A DNA stretch of 64,000 nucleotides, taken from Pagrus major. Its lineage: Eukaryota > Chordata > Actinopteri > Spariformes > Sparidae. The notes under the pieces were generated by a model. The model was not told where the DNA came from, did not search any database, and saw nothing but the letters and a program-made list of their open reading frames with translations. The position numbers and the translations under genes are program-made. The stretch lies in contig NC_133237.1 in the NCBI RefSeq assembly GCF_040436345.1, positions 20,031,749 to 20,095,748 on the forward strand. The letters are read 5' to 3'. This document shows positions 35,467-48,900 of the stretch, in pieces; position 1 is the stretch's first letter, and every line of letters begins with the position of its first letter.

Positions 35467-36882
35467 AAACATTTTTTTAAGTAAACCTGCAGCTATTTGC
35501 ACTTACAGTAAAGCAATGATGAGACACTTTACAAAAACGGCCATCAGAATTTAAGGCTGGCATTTCACTAACAACATAGATACAAACCTTCACTCACATG
35601 CACACACTGAGCTTGCTACACCTGTACCCTCACCTCTCTCTGTCTCTCTGTTACAATCAGAAGCTTCAACGTACCGAAGAAAAAAAAAAAGACAAAGTTT
35701 AATATTTTTCTAAAAAATGGACACCAATTAAGACTCACAAGTGGGGACTCGAGAAGATGCCAAATGTTGCATGTAACACCTCTAGTTTTTTAAAATCTAA
35801 TTGTAAATATGTGAGGACTGTGGAGTCCAAGAGTCGAAGCCAGCTAAACAACAGAGGAGGAGATGAGATGGGGCAGACATTGCTGTCTTTCTGAGGGAAT
35901 TATGGCGAAGCTCACACATGCTTGTGTGTTTTAAAATATGTGCTGGAGCTTTGGACGGTCAAAACGAGCCGGGACTTGATCTGGAGTTTGATGGCAGAAC
36001 TGATGCTGGCCTGTGAAGCCTCATGTCAACAAACAGTAAAGTTCTAAAGACACTCATTTGACAGAAGAAGAAGAAGAAAAAAAAAGTCTGACGTCACTAC
36101 ATGAATTCATGCTGTCAGACCTGGACAATGGAAAGAAAAAGCCAACTGAAAACAATCAAAGTACGTCTATTTTTCAGTTAGTTTGATTTCATTTAGTTGC
36201 TCTTGTTTTTCGCAACGGTGACGGTTCTGATGACACGGAACTGGTGAACCAAGTGCGGCGGTGAGAGGACATCGGCGACTCCTCAACTCCTACGAGGCCT
36301 TGCAGGGGACATAGTGGCAGCATGTTTGCACCCTTGCCACCTGTGACCTCCTCTGTCTGTCTGGGACCAGCGACGCTGCCGGTGGTAAAGTCTGGATCTG
36401 ACTGGTGGAGTCACTGCAAAAGGAAGTCAACCGAATCTGGAGTGCACAATTCTGGCCTGCTGACAGATATGATGGACATTTTTGTCACAACGGAGGGCTA
36501 TAATGGACTACAGCCCCGCCCTATGAAGTATTGAAGCCTTTTCTTATGGATTATCTTCTCCTGCACTTGCACCTGCTTTATTCTGTGTCTCTTTTTCTTC
36601 CCCATTTCATTTTATAAATGTGTCTTTTACTGCTTTTCTTTCTGATTTTCTCTGGAACTCAGACCTTTTCTCTTCTTTTGCTTTTCTGTTTTGGTGTGGT
36701 TTGGATTGCGCCTGCTTTGTGTTTGAAGTCACGAGTTCAGTGTCTCCAAGTTGAGTTTGAGTCCTCTTCCAGTCCTCGGTTTTGATCTGATGGTGTTTGT
36801 GTTTTTATTAAGAGTTTATTGTTACTAAATGTCCAGAGTGTAGCCTTTGTCCAGGGGAAGTGTTTGGCGCCAGTGCAATTGT

Positions 36883-36888
36883 AATAAA
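36883..36888 (+). terminator. fbxl20: Polyadenylation signal of fbxl20
   Basis: AATAAA lies about 2.1 kb after the stop. It is followed 25-50 bases later by a T-rich and GTGAG-rich downstream element. A more distal AATAAA at about 37990 is an alternative. Confidence 0.55.
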
Positions 36889-38864
36889 TGTTCAAATTTG
36901 AGTTGGATTTTTTTTTTTTTCTTTTTAAATGTGAGTTAAGGAGGAGTTCATGTTGACATGTATGTATGGTGTAGGTCCTACTTATTGAATGTTTCCATCA
37001 AGGAGAAGTCCTCAGGATGGCTGTTTAGCAGAATCAAATTTTTCCCTGCTTTCCCCTCCTTAATTTTTATGCCTTGCTTTTCCAAATTCCCCCTCCCCAT
37101 AATGCAGCCTGCCCAAACACATCAAACGAGACAGAAATGGGTAAACCCAGCGTGGAATGTTGATCACTCTCAAATGTCCCCGTTCTGGTTTAAGACGCAC
37201 GCCAACAGGCAAAACGCTGAGCGATGAATCTGTTCAGTTTGTGATTTGACAGTTACGGCAGGCAGGATAATACAAGCTGAGATGAATCCAGTGTAATCCA
37301 GTCTGATCTGTTTTGTTTGACTGGGGGTTTCTGAGGGATTAGGGAACAACTAAGAGTCAAAATGGCGGAGATATCTAATGTACTCTGTCGCTGTGCTCGG
37401 GGGTTAAGACATTTAACTGGAGGACAAAGGAAAAGTCGTAGGATTTAGACTGTGAGCCAGGTTGTAACACCTGCTTGCCCTCTTCGTGCACTGAGTCACC
37501 AGTGCAGCTATCAACATGTGCTTTTAAGGCCAACACTTTGAATGGATTACAGATAATAATACTCAACCTGCTCCTGATGGTTTTATACGTACAAAAGAAA
37601 TAACCTGTCATCAGTCTTTTCATGGTACAAAATACACTACAGGCTCTACAAAGCAAAGTCAGCTTTTTTCCTCACAGTATCAAACACCTTTGTGTCCTTC
37701 CTGTCTGACCTCCCACCAGTTTACACAGAAGTGGAGCTACGACGCTCCAGACCACTTTGTTTCGTACATGTTCGGTCCCAAACACTGGAGTAAGGTTGAG
37801 GATTAGGACAGAGGGCAAGAGGTGAATCTACAGTGTGTGTTCATGGTAGATTGACACCTGAGAAATTTCAAAAACAATTTTGACAATGACTGTAGTTCAT
37901 ATAATTACTGTAAATCTTTTCCTTTTTTTTTCTTTTCTTTTTTTTTTTTTTTTTTTTACAATTAACCGATATAAATGAATATGTACGTATGAATAAATAT
38001 ATACCTATATTATTAAGACTTGTCTGGTTTTCTCTCTGGTGTTAAACTTTGATGGGTAACGGTTGTGAAGCATTGTTGGAGCAGCAGATGGCAGCATTGA
38101 GCCAGCTGTAATGAGTCCTCCTTCTGATCCCAGATCTCAGCTGGTTGCAGCTTTCAGGACCTATCAGCTGTTCAGTGAGACTAAGTGATTTTCTTCGGTC
38201 AGAAGCAAAAAGGGCAAACTACCAGCTCCCAGGCTGGAATACATTGATTATTTTTTTATGAAAGGAATCAGAAGATTGAAGGAATCGTTTGTTCTCCTAT
38301 AAGAATTCAACCGTTTCCAAACACAAAGCAACACAGGCCTGTAATCCATATTCTGAATAATTTAAGTAAATTGGGCTATACTGCAGGAAAGGCACAGGTG
38401 TTACTATTAACATTAATGATTGCTCTGCTGCATTCAAGTGTCCCAGTAAACCATTAAAGTGTGACAGTGAGCCCAAGCACAAGCAGCTGAACTGGAATTC
38501 AGCGATCATTACAAGGAACTGTTAGCTGTTTATGAAACGGTCTGAGTTTAATACTGATGCCTCTTTATGAATTACATAAGCAAACGAGACCATCAGCATG
38601 AAGACTGGCTGTTTCTTAACGCCTGTCACCACTTAAGTACTAGTTTGAGGTACTTGTAACTTTACATGTATGTATATACTGTATACTATGGGTCGATTGA
38701 TTATTGGCCTGGCCAATTATCAGATCCGATATTCAGCATTTGTCTGATTATTGGAATCAGTGTTGAGTTAATTTAACCATGCATTCATTTTGCTCTGATG
38801 CAGCATGTAATCTGAAAAGTAACCAGTAACTAGAGCTATTAAATTAATGTAGTGGAGTAAAAAG

Positions 38865-39065
38865 TACAATATTTGCCTCCAAAACCTTACCTTAAAATGA
38901 AAACAGTCAAGTAAAGTACAAGTACCTCAAAATTGTACTTATGTATAGTAATCGATCAAATGTCTTTGTTACAGTCCATCAGTGCTTGTATTTGAGTATT
39001 TCCATTTTCTGCTACTTTACTTCCACTCTAGCACAGTTTGGTGGCAAATATTAAAATTTCACTCC
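38865..39065. repeat. Dispersed fish repeat with GTACTT-rich inverted halves
   Basis: It contains GTAGTGGAGTAAAAAGTACA, AAGTACAAGTACCTCAAAAT and TTTGAGTATTTCCATTTTCT. The pattern is familiar from a very common percomorph repeat, recognised from memory with no family name given. There is no coding capacity. Confidence 0.55.
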
Positions 39066-40489
39066 ACTCCAGCTATTTGATAACTTAGTCACTTAATTAA
39101 TTGATTTGTTTTATCTGCAATCTGATTTCGATAATCAGAAAAATGTATGTCTTTTGGTTACTTTTACATCAGTGCCACCGCCGGGTAAGATTCTGAAAAC
39201 AAAATGTTGTGTTGTCATATTACAGTGACTGATCTCACATAGCCACAAATAGATACATTACCCCACCGCCCTGCATCCTGCAAAGAGCTGTTTATACAAG
39301 TAAAATAGCATTAATAAATATGTTTGAGTCTGTCTGTCAATTGCATCCTAAGCTAACACACGTGCAAACCAGATCAAGATCTTAATACAGCTGGCAGTGG
39401 TGTTTATACCACTTTTGTCCACAGGGGTAGCAAAAGTCAACTAACAATAAGTTCCTTGTAGCTGCTTTAACTCTATTCTTAACAGCTGTTCTTTTCCTAC
39501 TAAAGTCCAACACTGAAAACATTTGACATTAAAACACCTGGACAAAACTCTTCTGCAGCTGCTCGTTGTGGACATGAGAAGGAAAAGAACTGTATTTTTT
39601 CTTTTTCAATTATTTTACGGTCAGTCCAAGCGTTATTACTTTTTGTGTTGTATTATTTCCACCTTTCTTTCAAAACACCACTTTGCAGTGTTTGTAAAAA
39701 TTGCTTTATATGTTATATCAGATGTTGTGATTTCTTTCTTTTTCCTGTTTCTTTTTCAGTTTACCAGGGCAAAGTTCCTTACTTTTACTGAAACTGTGAA
39801 AAGAGGTTCCTGACAGTAATTTAAATCAAACTTTAGAGGCTTAAATACAGTGTTTCTTGCTCTTTAAACAATAGTTAAGTGCACATTGGGATGTACATTG
39901 AAGTAGGAAGAGATCCCTTCCTATCACACTTCCAATGTAAGTGATATGAATGAAATCAACAGTCCTCTTTCTGTGCAAAATTACTTTTGAAGGTTTATCT
40001 GAGAATAATAAGAAACTTCAGCAATCTGATTTAAATAAATCTAGTTGACATTGACCAAAACTATTGATATTTTGGTGGAAAATTCATTTGAGCCTTTATC
40101 AGATGTGCGTGTGTGGTTTTATTGTGGCTTTTTTGGGGGTATGAGACATGATAGACGTTTCATGGGAAACTGCCTGCATTCAAGTGTCTGTGTATCTGTG
40201 AGGCGAAACCACATATGAACAATCAGGATCAATTTCTGTGGAGGGTGAAAGGAGGTCTGGTCCTGTGACTGCACCATGACGACCGCTGTCACGGCTGCTG
40301 TCTCATGCCGCATGGGACTCATTTTCTTCGTCTCATCCTCCCGTCGTTCCCCCTGTCTCTAAATCACAGAGAGATCAATGTGTTTCCTCTCCGGTTTTAA
40401 TGTTCATTTTTAGCAGCCGTGTACCAGCACCTGGGGTATCACATGGAGGATGAAAGGTGGGTGGCTCAGAGGGAGACATTTGAATGTAT

Positions 40490-40490
<1 letters not shown>

Positions 40491-40522
<32 letters not shown>
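40491..40522 (+). repeat. (GT)n microsatellite
   Basis: About 14 pure GT units. Confidence 0.95.
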
Positions 40523-40524
<2 letters not shown>

Positions 40525-41189
40525 CCCTCCTTCAGCAATCCTCTCAACTGTTCTGTGTTTTCTGTGTTGGGAGACAGACGGATCAGATCACAGCTCACTG
40601 CACACACCGCCCCACGAAGACATTGTGTTTCTGTTTATTTTTGACAGCACAGCCACAGCTACACACCAGAAAAACTTTTGACTTGGCTTTTGTTCCCTTC
40701 AGCAGTCACTCTGCTATCTGCTGTGCCCTAGCTCTGAGTGAAGCAATAATTAATGTGATAACAAAAGCTCTCTCTCTCTCTCTCCCCCTCTCTTTGTCTT
40801 GCCTCTTTTCTCAAACACACCCACGCCAAAAGACTTTCTGACAGCTTAGAGCAAACTTTGATGTTTGGTTAGGTGAAATAACGCAGTGCAGACAGAAAAA
40901 AAAAAACCTTAATCACATTGAGAAGTCTTTCTTCCCTGTGTCACACTTTGAATTAGTGTAGAACCTAATTTAAAATACTACTCATGACTCTCCCTGTCTT
41001 TTACCTTCATCACGTTAATACAAAAATCAGTGGCTGTGAACACAACCTTATTGCTTCCTTCTCTTTCATCTGAAATGTAGGATACGTGGGGCAGTCAATA
41101 GAAACCCAGGTAGGAAATGAGATTGCATGCCACCAACAGCCACCCTAGCGTCAGTCTGTTCAACCTGCTGCCACCTGGCGAGAGATACA

Positions 41190-41420
41190 GGAGTATCCGC
41201 TGCTCCTGCTATTACCTCCGCCATGGAGTTCATGTTTTCACCTGTGTAAACTTGTTGGTTGGTTGGTTGGTTGGTTTGTCAGCAGGATTACACAAAAACC
41301 ACAACACCGATGACCACAAAACTTGGATGGAGGATGGGTCTGGGCCCAGAATAGACCCCAATAACTTCTGGTGTGGATCTGAAATAAAGGAACAGATCCA
41401 GGTTTTTTTTATATATCATT
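41190..41420 (+). mobile_element. Dispersed SINE-like repeat, longer copy
   Basis: It contains TTACCTCCGCCATGGAGTTC, a (TTGG)n tract, TTTGTCAGCAGGATTACACA and CAAAACTTGGATGGAGGATG. The core motif recurs at 58790-58850 in the same orientation. This core is widespread in animal genomes; the exact family was not determined. Confidence 0.6.
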
Positions 41421-42903
41421 TTTATTTAAGATTCAAGATTAATTTAACTATGCAATACAAGACTGTACAATACGAACAGACTGTTGCCGGGATAGTTTCA
41501 GGCTGTGCAGACACCTCGCCTCTCCGATATCACTGATGCTCTGTAAATGGTTACCAGTGATGTTCTGGGCCGTGCATGAACCATGCCAGTTTGTGATGTT
41601 TCCTGTCAGAAGTCTATAGCTTGTCTGTAAAAGTTGACAAGAACTTGGCACGGAGCCCTCTTAAGTTTCCTCAAGAAGTAGCTACAGCTTCTGTATTCAG
41701 TGCTTCAGAGGCCAGGTGGAAAAGGAATAAATGATAACACAGTAGAAGTATGGCTGAAAGCTATTTTCTCCAAACCTCAAGATGAAAGCAGTCCAGCTCG
41801 TCCTATATGGATCATTTTTCTGCTACAGGAGAAAATGACTCTTCCGGCAGCTTCATCAAATAGGTTCCTCCATACTCCACTGACATTTTTCATTACTTTA
41901 ACTCCTCTGACATGGATTCATAATAATGACATTTTACTTTATGTTGTTTTTATGTGGTATTGCATTTTATGTAATGTCTTTGGTGGATGTACAGTGATTT
42001 AAACCCCTTAAACCATATTTTATATAAAGTAGTCTACTTGTATCTGTGGTAGCTTAAATGTAATTTTTAATAAATGCCAGATATTATCACCACATGAGTC
42101 CTTGGAACTTGTTGCATTTATGTAGATCAGTGGATTAAACAGGTGCACTGTGCAGCTTTGACTATGAAGAGGGAACATCCTGCTTTTATTGCATGCTCTC
42201 ATCCCCTCAAAGAGAAAATCAGCCCTCTGTTTGACTATTGTGAGCTGTTCTATATTTGGGTTCAAAATGAACACCCGCCCACAACCGTGAATCCTGATTT
42301 GGTCTAAATGGATCCTGGCAGAGTTGTAAAAATTGCCCCAATCATGCGCCTCAGACGCACGGGAAGGCGTGCCTCAGATTGCGCTTAAATTCAAGTCTGT
42401 GCCGTGGCGAGATGCACAGTTCGCTTTGGATTTACACCAGCGCCTACCAGAGCACACAGTTTATTTGGATCTTAGCACCATAAGCTGATATTTTCACATC
42501 GATGTTTTGCTGATTTAATCTATTTTTATATTTTACATTTTTTTTCTGGCTACTGTCGGACGGAATTGTGCCATATTGGAGCTGTCCGTGCGCATCAAGG
42601 GGCGATACGCGAGGTTCAACCTTTCCCCTGAATGCTTGTCCTTGCATGACATGAGCGAGACAGAAACATCTGGTGTGTGAGTGTGTGTGTGTGTGTTCAG
42701 ATACTGTTTAATCATAAGCTTGCAACTGGTGTGTGTTGTGAAGAGCGAATGGCCATAAGGCGTCCACCTCGCAGCGCGCACAAATCCCTGTGATGTGGAT
42801 GTGCCACACGTTGTCAAGCTTCTGTATGGCTAAAGCTGGAGATCTCCTGACGACTGGACACATTTTGAGGAGTTAAAACTTTTCTTTCTGCGTCACCTTA
42901 TCA

Positions 42904-42990
42904 ATGATGACTGAGAACAACGAGATGGAGACCGAGTCGCAGCTCCAGCGCTCTCCAAGCACCATGTCCATCCAACCGATGTCATCCAAG
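42904..42990 (+). CDS. stac2: stac2 exon 1, with probable GC donor
   Basis: Residues 1-29, [20 protein letters not shown] through MSSK. Two adjacent ATGs (42904 and 42907) are available. The exon ends AAG followed by GCAAGT. That GC donor gives phase 0 and restores the family junction [10 protein letters not shown]. The nearest GT, four bases on, would break frame. Confidence 0.82.
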
Positions 42991-45900
42991 GCAAGTACCA
43001 ACAGTTTTGAGCTTTCAACTAAGCACACTCATGTCTATCTGAGCTCTCCTGCAGCGCACACTCGAATATCCCCGAAGAGAAGAAATAAGACACTCAGTCA
43101 TGAACAAAAGCAGAGATTATTTTGTGTTTTTCACCTGCAAATTAGTATCTTCTGCGGTATTTTTCCACCAGTTTATGTAATGCTGATGACAACACTTTAC
43201 AATTGCAGTTGTATTCATCATGACTGCGTCACTAGGTGTAACCTCACACGTAAGGTCTGATGTCACTCTGTCTCCCCCCCCTTGCCTCTCCAAACCTACT
43301 TCCTCTACACACACACACAAACACACACAGGAAGGAGGATTTATGTTTAGTATTTATTCATGACGTGCATTTAAATGAGCAGAATTTACATAGAATGGTT
43401 GCAATGAATGCTTGTCAGAAATGTGTTTGTGTCACTGACAGTCCTACTTTTTCTGCCGCATTCACACTTTATATTGCAGTAAGCATAAATGGCCACATTT
43501 TTTCATATGTGCATTTTGTGCCTGATATGAAGATCTAGATTTGTTGACTGTACAGTGTATTCCTGCCTGAGCCTCAAGTGCCCCTACAATGTGTCCTTAT
43601 GATTAATTTTAATTTGCTGACATGGCGGTATAAACAAAGTCCTCGAGGGCTGGCCTCCAAGTGCTGGAGCTGTGAAAGCTTTCTCTGTGTCTGCTGTTTT
43701 AATGGAAGGCTTTTAGGACCTCTTGATTCATTAGGCCCAAACACTACAACTTTCCCTCAGACGAGTCTTTGTCTCCACCTCATGCCTCCTCTCGCAGCCC
43801 ACACACAAACACACACACACAAATGCAGTAGTGTGGACATGTTTGCAGCAAAGTGACACTTCTGCGCAACACGGTCAAACACTTCACCGGCTGATTGGCT
43901 CCACGCTTCATTTAAATATTTGATTTCCTCTGTGAGAAGCAACAGTCGGCATTGTTGCGAGACATTTTATCACCACTCTCTGTCCATCTCGGTCCACTCC
44001 AGTTCCCCGCTCCTCACCAGCTGCTACCGGAGATATTGGCCGATACTTAGTGCCAAGCGGGACTGATTGGTATTCATATGATTCATCAGCTGCTCCGGCT
44101 TCACCACATCAGAAACATTTATACAACAAACTAATTGGGCTGACCATTGAATCACCAGCCTGGTTCCTCATCTCCCTTTGCTCTCCCAATCGATTGAGGC
44201 TGCGCTGGGTGGATTCCAGCGCCCTGTGTGAGAATAGATTTCCCTTTAACCTTCAGCCCTCATGCGCTAATAGGTGTTTGATATTCAAATGAAAGGTTAA
44301 TTGTTTCAACTTTTGAACTTCCTTTAAATGCTCAGGATTCAATAGCACCGTGCCACTGGAGGGTCAATTTGATTTTGCAACACATAGGAGTCTATTAAGG
44401 AATCTTGTAGAAGAATATTGAAGTTAATGTCAGTTACCAGAAAAAGGCCCTGACCACACAGAAGCTCGTCGCTACATGCAGGCACAGCTGCTTCAATAAA
44501 TGCCTTGGAAAAGCATGCTGTGGCCAAAAAAGCATGTATTTAAACTTCTAAAAAACACTCGAACAACGCATCACGCAGCAGTCTTGCCACGGTAGTCGGT
44601 GTTAATAGTTTTACAGAGTGTTCGGCATACACTAATTACATTACTTGCCCTCCGCTCCGGTTTTGCTTTTTTAATCACTACCTAGTGAGATGGCGGACAT
44701 TGCAATTACAAACTCATCTGCTCTGTGCAGCAGCAGAGTCGCAGCACAGAGTAGCAGGAGTCACATTTCACTTACATGACAAGAGTAGGGAGAGTTCACT
44801 GAAAAGATGTTGGCAAAGGATTTGTTGTCATAAATGAGGGAAAAGGGGTTGGTTACCTCACTGAGAAGTTGGAGGTGTGCAGCCTGTCACCTGCAGCTCT
44901 TCATCTAACAACTCCTTGTTCCATTCCTCCCACTAAAACTACTCGCTGACATTTTTCAAACTGATACGCTGTCAAGAAAGGATGAAAATGTTGTTTTGCT
45001 CATTAGATGCAAGTGCTCAGCTCACTGAACACATTGCATTTTCTGTGACTAGCCTACTTTAATGATAAAAGTCAACATGTCTTTCGCCAGTTAAGTGCTC
45101 TTAATGTGAAGCAGTGGGGAAATGTTCAGTTTACATAGTAAATTAATACAGCGCACAACAGTTAGTGAACACCTTTCCTTGAAAAAGCCTGGTGTAGCGG
45201 GTATTACAGGTGTTTTCACAAGCTTATTAGTTTATAGGAAAAGTTGAGAAAACTGCAGCAACCCTAACAAGCAGCACGAGAGAGGAGCACACCGCAGGCG
45301 CCTGGCGATGCGTTTCTAGTGACACGGCTCTAATGTTGGCAATGCACGTATCTGAAAACCAAGGACACTTTTTCATACATGATATATTAACATTTCTGTG
45401 TTATGTGTCATATCATGTTCAGATTACATGGTTAGGCTAAGAGAAATGACTTCCAAGCAAGATACCACTGTTCAAAGATGGCATTTCAATATTTGGATAT
45501 TTTTGTAAGACGTCGGAACAATTTTCAGCCGTGTGTGTGATAAAGAACCAAGCTTTTTTTTCCTCAACCTAACCAGACAGTAACCACAGTTGTCATAACA
45601 TACAGTTATTGGGTGATTGGGTTGCTTTGTCTTCAAGGTGTGGTCCTAGGAAATCCTACCGACAATATTCCACCCATAACTATTTTACACACGTAACCCA
45701 GACCATTCGTAAAATTAAAAAGAAATCAGCCACAGGGTGTAATTTTTGAAGGAAACTAATCAGACACGTAGCTATGAGTCCATGGTGTTTTTAATTAGAT
45801 AAGGATGAAGGGGAGGGAGGGAGGGATAACACATGCTCCTTGGAATCCACCAGCAGTAAGTTTCCCGTAGAGATGAATATCGGGAATCGGGGAGCAGAGG

Positions 45901-48900
45901 AAAACAGTGCCGGGGGATTAGGAGGACAGGAAGCATGGACTTTGTCCCTGACTCCAATGTATTTTGGTCTGTTGCCAAGGGTGGTAGAAATGTGAGTGGT
46001 GGAACAGATGAGATGCCTGAGCAGCAATCACCAGCCAGTAGTGTCGCTCCTTGTTGAGAGCCGGGTTGAATTGTCAAGGCTGTTGATGCTTTTGTGCGCA
46101 GGACAATCGAATCACAGAGATATAAAGACTATGAATTATAACCTTCACCGTATATGTGGGCGATTGGCCCATTTGTCAGCTTGCCTGCAGCGTGACGAGA
46201 CCGTCACATTTCATCCACGTGTCGCCTTTGGATTCTTCACCCAATCTTCCTCCCTCGACGGGAGCACTTAAGCACACACACAACCCATTGAGTGATAAGA
46301 GGTGACTGTCATTGCCTACAGTGTGAAAATGAGAACTTGTCGCAGCTCCAAAGCTAAATGACAAATAGTAATACACTTTACAGTTTGTGGCCAAGTGCAG
46401 CTGTTTTATTTCACTCCGGTGCCTTGTGCTAACACTTGAAAACAGCATGTTGAGTGGTGGCAACTTAATTCAGAGTAAAATGGCTTTAGCAATTTTTTTT
46501 ACAAGTGTTGGTGTTTTCTTCTCTTATTGTCATTTTTATTTAATATCCATGACTACACGGTGTAAGCAGACATGAAGGAGGTAGAGAGAGGTCCCTGAAT
46601 GAAAATAAAGCAGGAACATGCAATTATATGCTGTTAGAGCTGGGCAATAATTCAGTATCATCATTTATACTCTTTCAGTGAATCATATTGTGCTGATATT
46701 ATGATATTGTGTTACAGTTTTACAAAACTCTGCTGTGCAATTTTATAATTCTACATGAGTATTGAGTTTTTTTTACATGTTTGAACAGTTTTGTCCTACA
46801 TGATGCATAACAGGTCACACCAACAAATGTGAACGTTTCAGTGGTTATGCTGAAACATTAACTAGAGTGCAGCTTTTGCACACCTTAGGGTCAACAGGTG
46901 CGTAGGAGAAGACCGAGGGCCGACAAAATTTAGGACCACTTCAGTTGCGAATAAAGTTTAACAACATTTCGGTCCTTAGACCTTCGTCAGGTTATCACAT
47001 TAACATTAAACATTGACTGACAACATTTTATCCTGGAGACTGCACTATTGCCACAGTCACTAACTAAAACAGATCCCTCATGAAAGTCTATCTTTAGCCA
47101 TTTAAAGATGAAGCGCACAAAAAAAAGAGGATTATCAGATATGCTACAGGGCATCTGGCTGCACTTTTGGGAACGAAAGTGTGTTCAGCACACTTAATAC
47201 TGGATCAGGCAGACTTATCATTTATTCATATAAGAGGTTTGGTTTCATAATGCACATGTTTACACCAGACAGCACTAATTGCAGTCACCTGCATTCCCCC
47301 AGCTTGGTGAATACTAAAGTGCTGCTAATGATCTACAGGTTACACATGGCTGATCTCTGGTGTCGACGCTGTCATTTCTGAACTTCAAAGCTCAACACTG
47401 AGTTCTCTTTGAAAACCACCCCCACTTCTAAGTTCACCCCACGTCTCATTAACAATCACTTTACTCTCTATGACATGGATTTGAGTGACGTGAGCGAGGG
47501 AGTATGTCGAGGAGGGAGGCTGAAGTGGGCCAAGGTCTTCATTAATTAATGTAACACCTTCACTGCTGTGATGTTTATTGATGTGACACCAGGGGGAGAG
47601 GTGTGAGCTGTAGAAATGGTGGACACTGGAAGACTAGAAGTATATGTATTTGCGTATTGCTGGCGAGAGGAAGCAAAGTATCTAATTTGTTTTCTAACAG
47701 CCATTGTGTCGTGATGGGGGGGGGGGGTTGTGTGTGAACAGTGATTGGGTGAGTGAAAATGGCTGGATGATGAGTTGCCAGGGCAAAGCGTCATGGGGCG
47801 GATAGCAGAATGTGGGCGCCAAATTGCACTTTGTTGTGATCCACGCTGCTATTTCACAGAGTTTCTCCTCCATTAAACAATCACAGAGAGACTGGGGAGA
47901 AGAAGTGTGTATGAGCGCATGAATGACTATGCGTTCTGTGTGTGTACATTCACATGCGATAAGGGAAGAGCGATGGCAACAGCCTGTGATTATGTATCTC
48001 TTATCTTGCACTCAAAGCGGGAATCTGCCGGGCTGCCGGGCATAATAACTGTAGCCAAGAGGGGAAATGGTTGGAGATGAAACCGGGTGAATACGCTCCT
48101 TGTTATGATAACCAAAGCTGATTGCACGCTTTGCCCAGAGATGTTATGAAATGTGTCATTTTTACTCTCTCCCTGTGAATTTGCAATTTTTTGTTCCTCC
48201 AATAAAATCTTCTGGTTGTCCCTTTACCTCTGTTCAATTACAGCAGTTTTCTATCCCCTTATTTCAGTTCTACATTATCAAAATAATTGAAGCCACACAA
48301 TGATCCCTAAATATATCATGTACCTGAGGATGATCATTTCCTGTGTAACCGCATGTGATGCCGATGACCTAGAATCAGCAGGGAACTGTGTCTTTTACAG
48401 CACGGTTATCCTTCTTAAGTCGGAAATATCCTCCCTTGGAACAAGGTCGGACTCTGTGACGTACACCCTGGCAGAAAAACCCAATTGTGCACACTTTTTT
48501 ATAGACTGACTACGCTTAAAAGCAGGGTACGAGGCCTGGGAGAATTTTAACACGTAATTTACCGGCTTAAGAAAGTAAAATATTTTATTTAAAAGTCACA
48601 TACATTCACTGTGTTGATACTGTGAATAAAACCATGGAGTGGAGGCAGATATCTGTAGCAGTGGTTGTTTTTTTTCCCACAATCTCTGCTATGATTTTTC
48701 CTCTTCTCCTCTGATGCTGACAACACAGAGATGTTTGGCACAATTCAGTGGGAATAGGAGGAAACTGGAGAAAATAATAAGCACAAATCTCTCTTGCTGT
48801 AACACCTATGCACACTTGGCCACTCTCTACATAAAGTGATGTGACTGATTGTTGGTTTTTGAAAGATGCACCAGACCTTTTCACAAGTTTCCAGACTGGT

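Larger units (their letters stand above)
34765..36905 (+). other. fbxl20: fbxl20 3' UTR
   Basis: About 2.1 kb of non-coding sequence after the fbxl20 stop. It ends at an AATAAA hexamer (36883-36888) followed by a T-run and GT-rich sequence. It contains C-rich runs near 34780-34910, an A-run near 35360 and a 22-base T-run at 35445-35466. No long open frame with family resemblance is seen. Confidence 0.6.
36906..42903. other. Intergenic region between fbxl20 and stac2
   Basis: 6 kb. It contains a T-rich tract (37920-37960), a dispersed fish repeat (38865-39065), a GT microsatellite (40491-40522), and a SINE-like repeat (41190-41420). The stac2 promoter and leader sequence lie in the last few hundred bases, with CpG-containing stretches at 42330-42480 and 42540-42620. 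No coding exon is recognised. Confidence 0.65.

Noticed and set aside
45772..46077. Minus-strand open frames in stac2 intron 1
   Set aside because: Two overlapping frames in unique intron sequence with no splice support or recognised domain.
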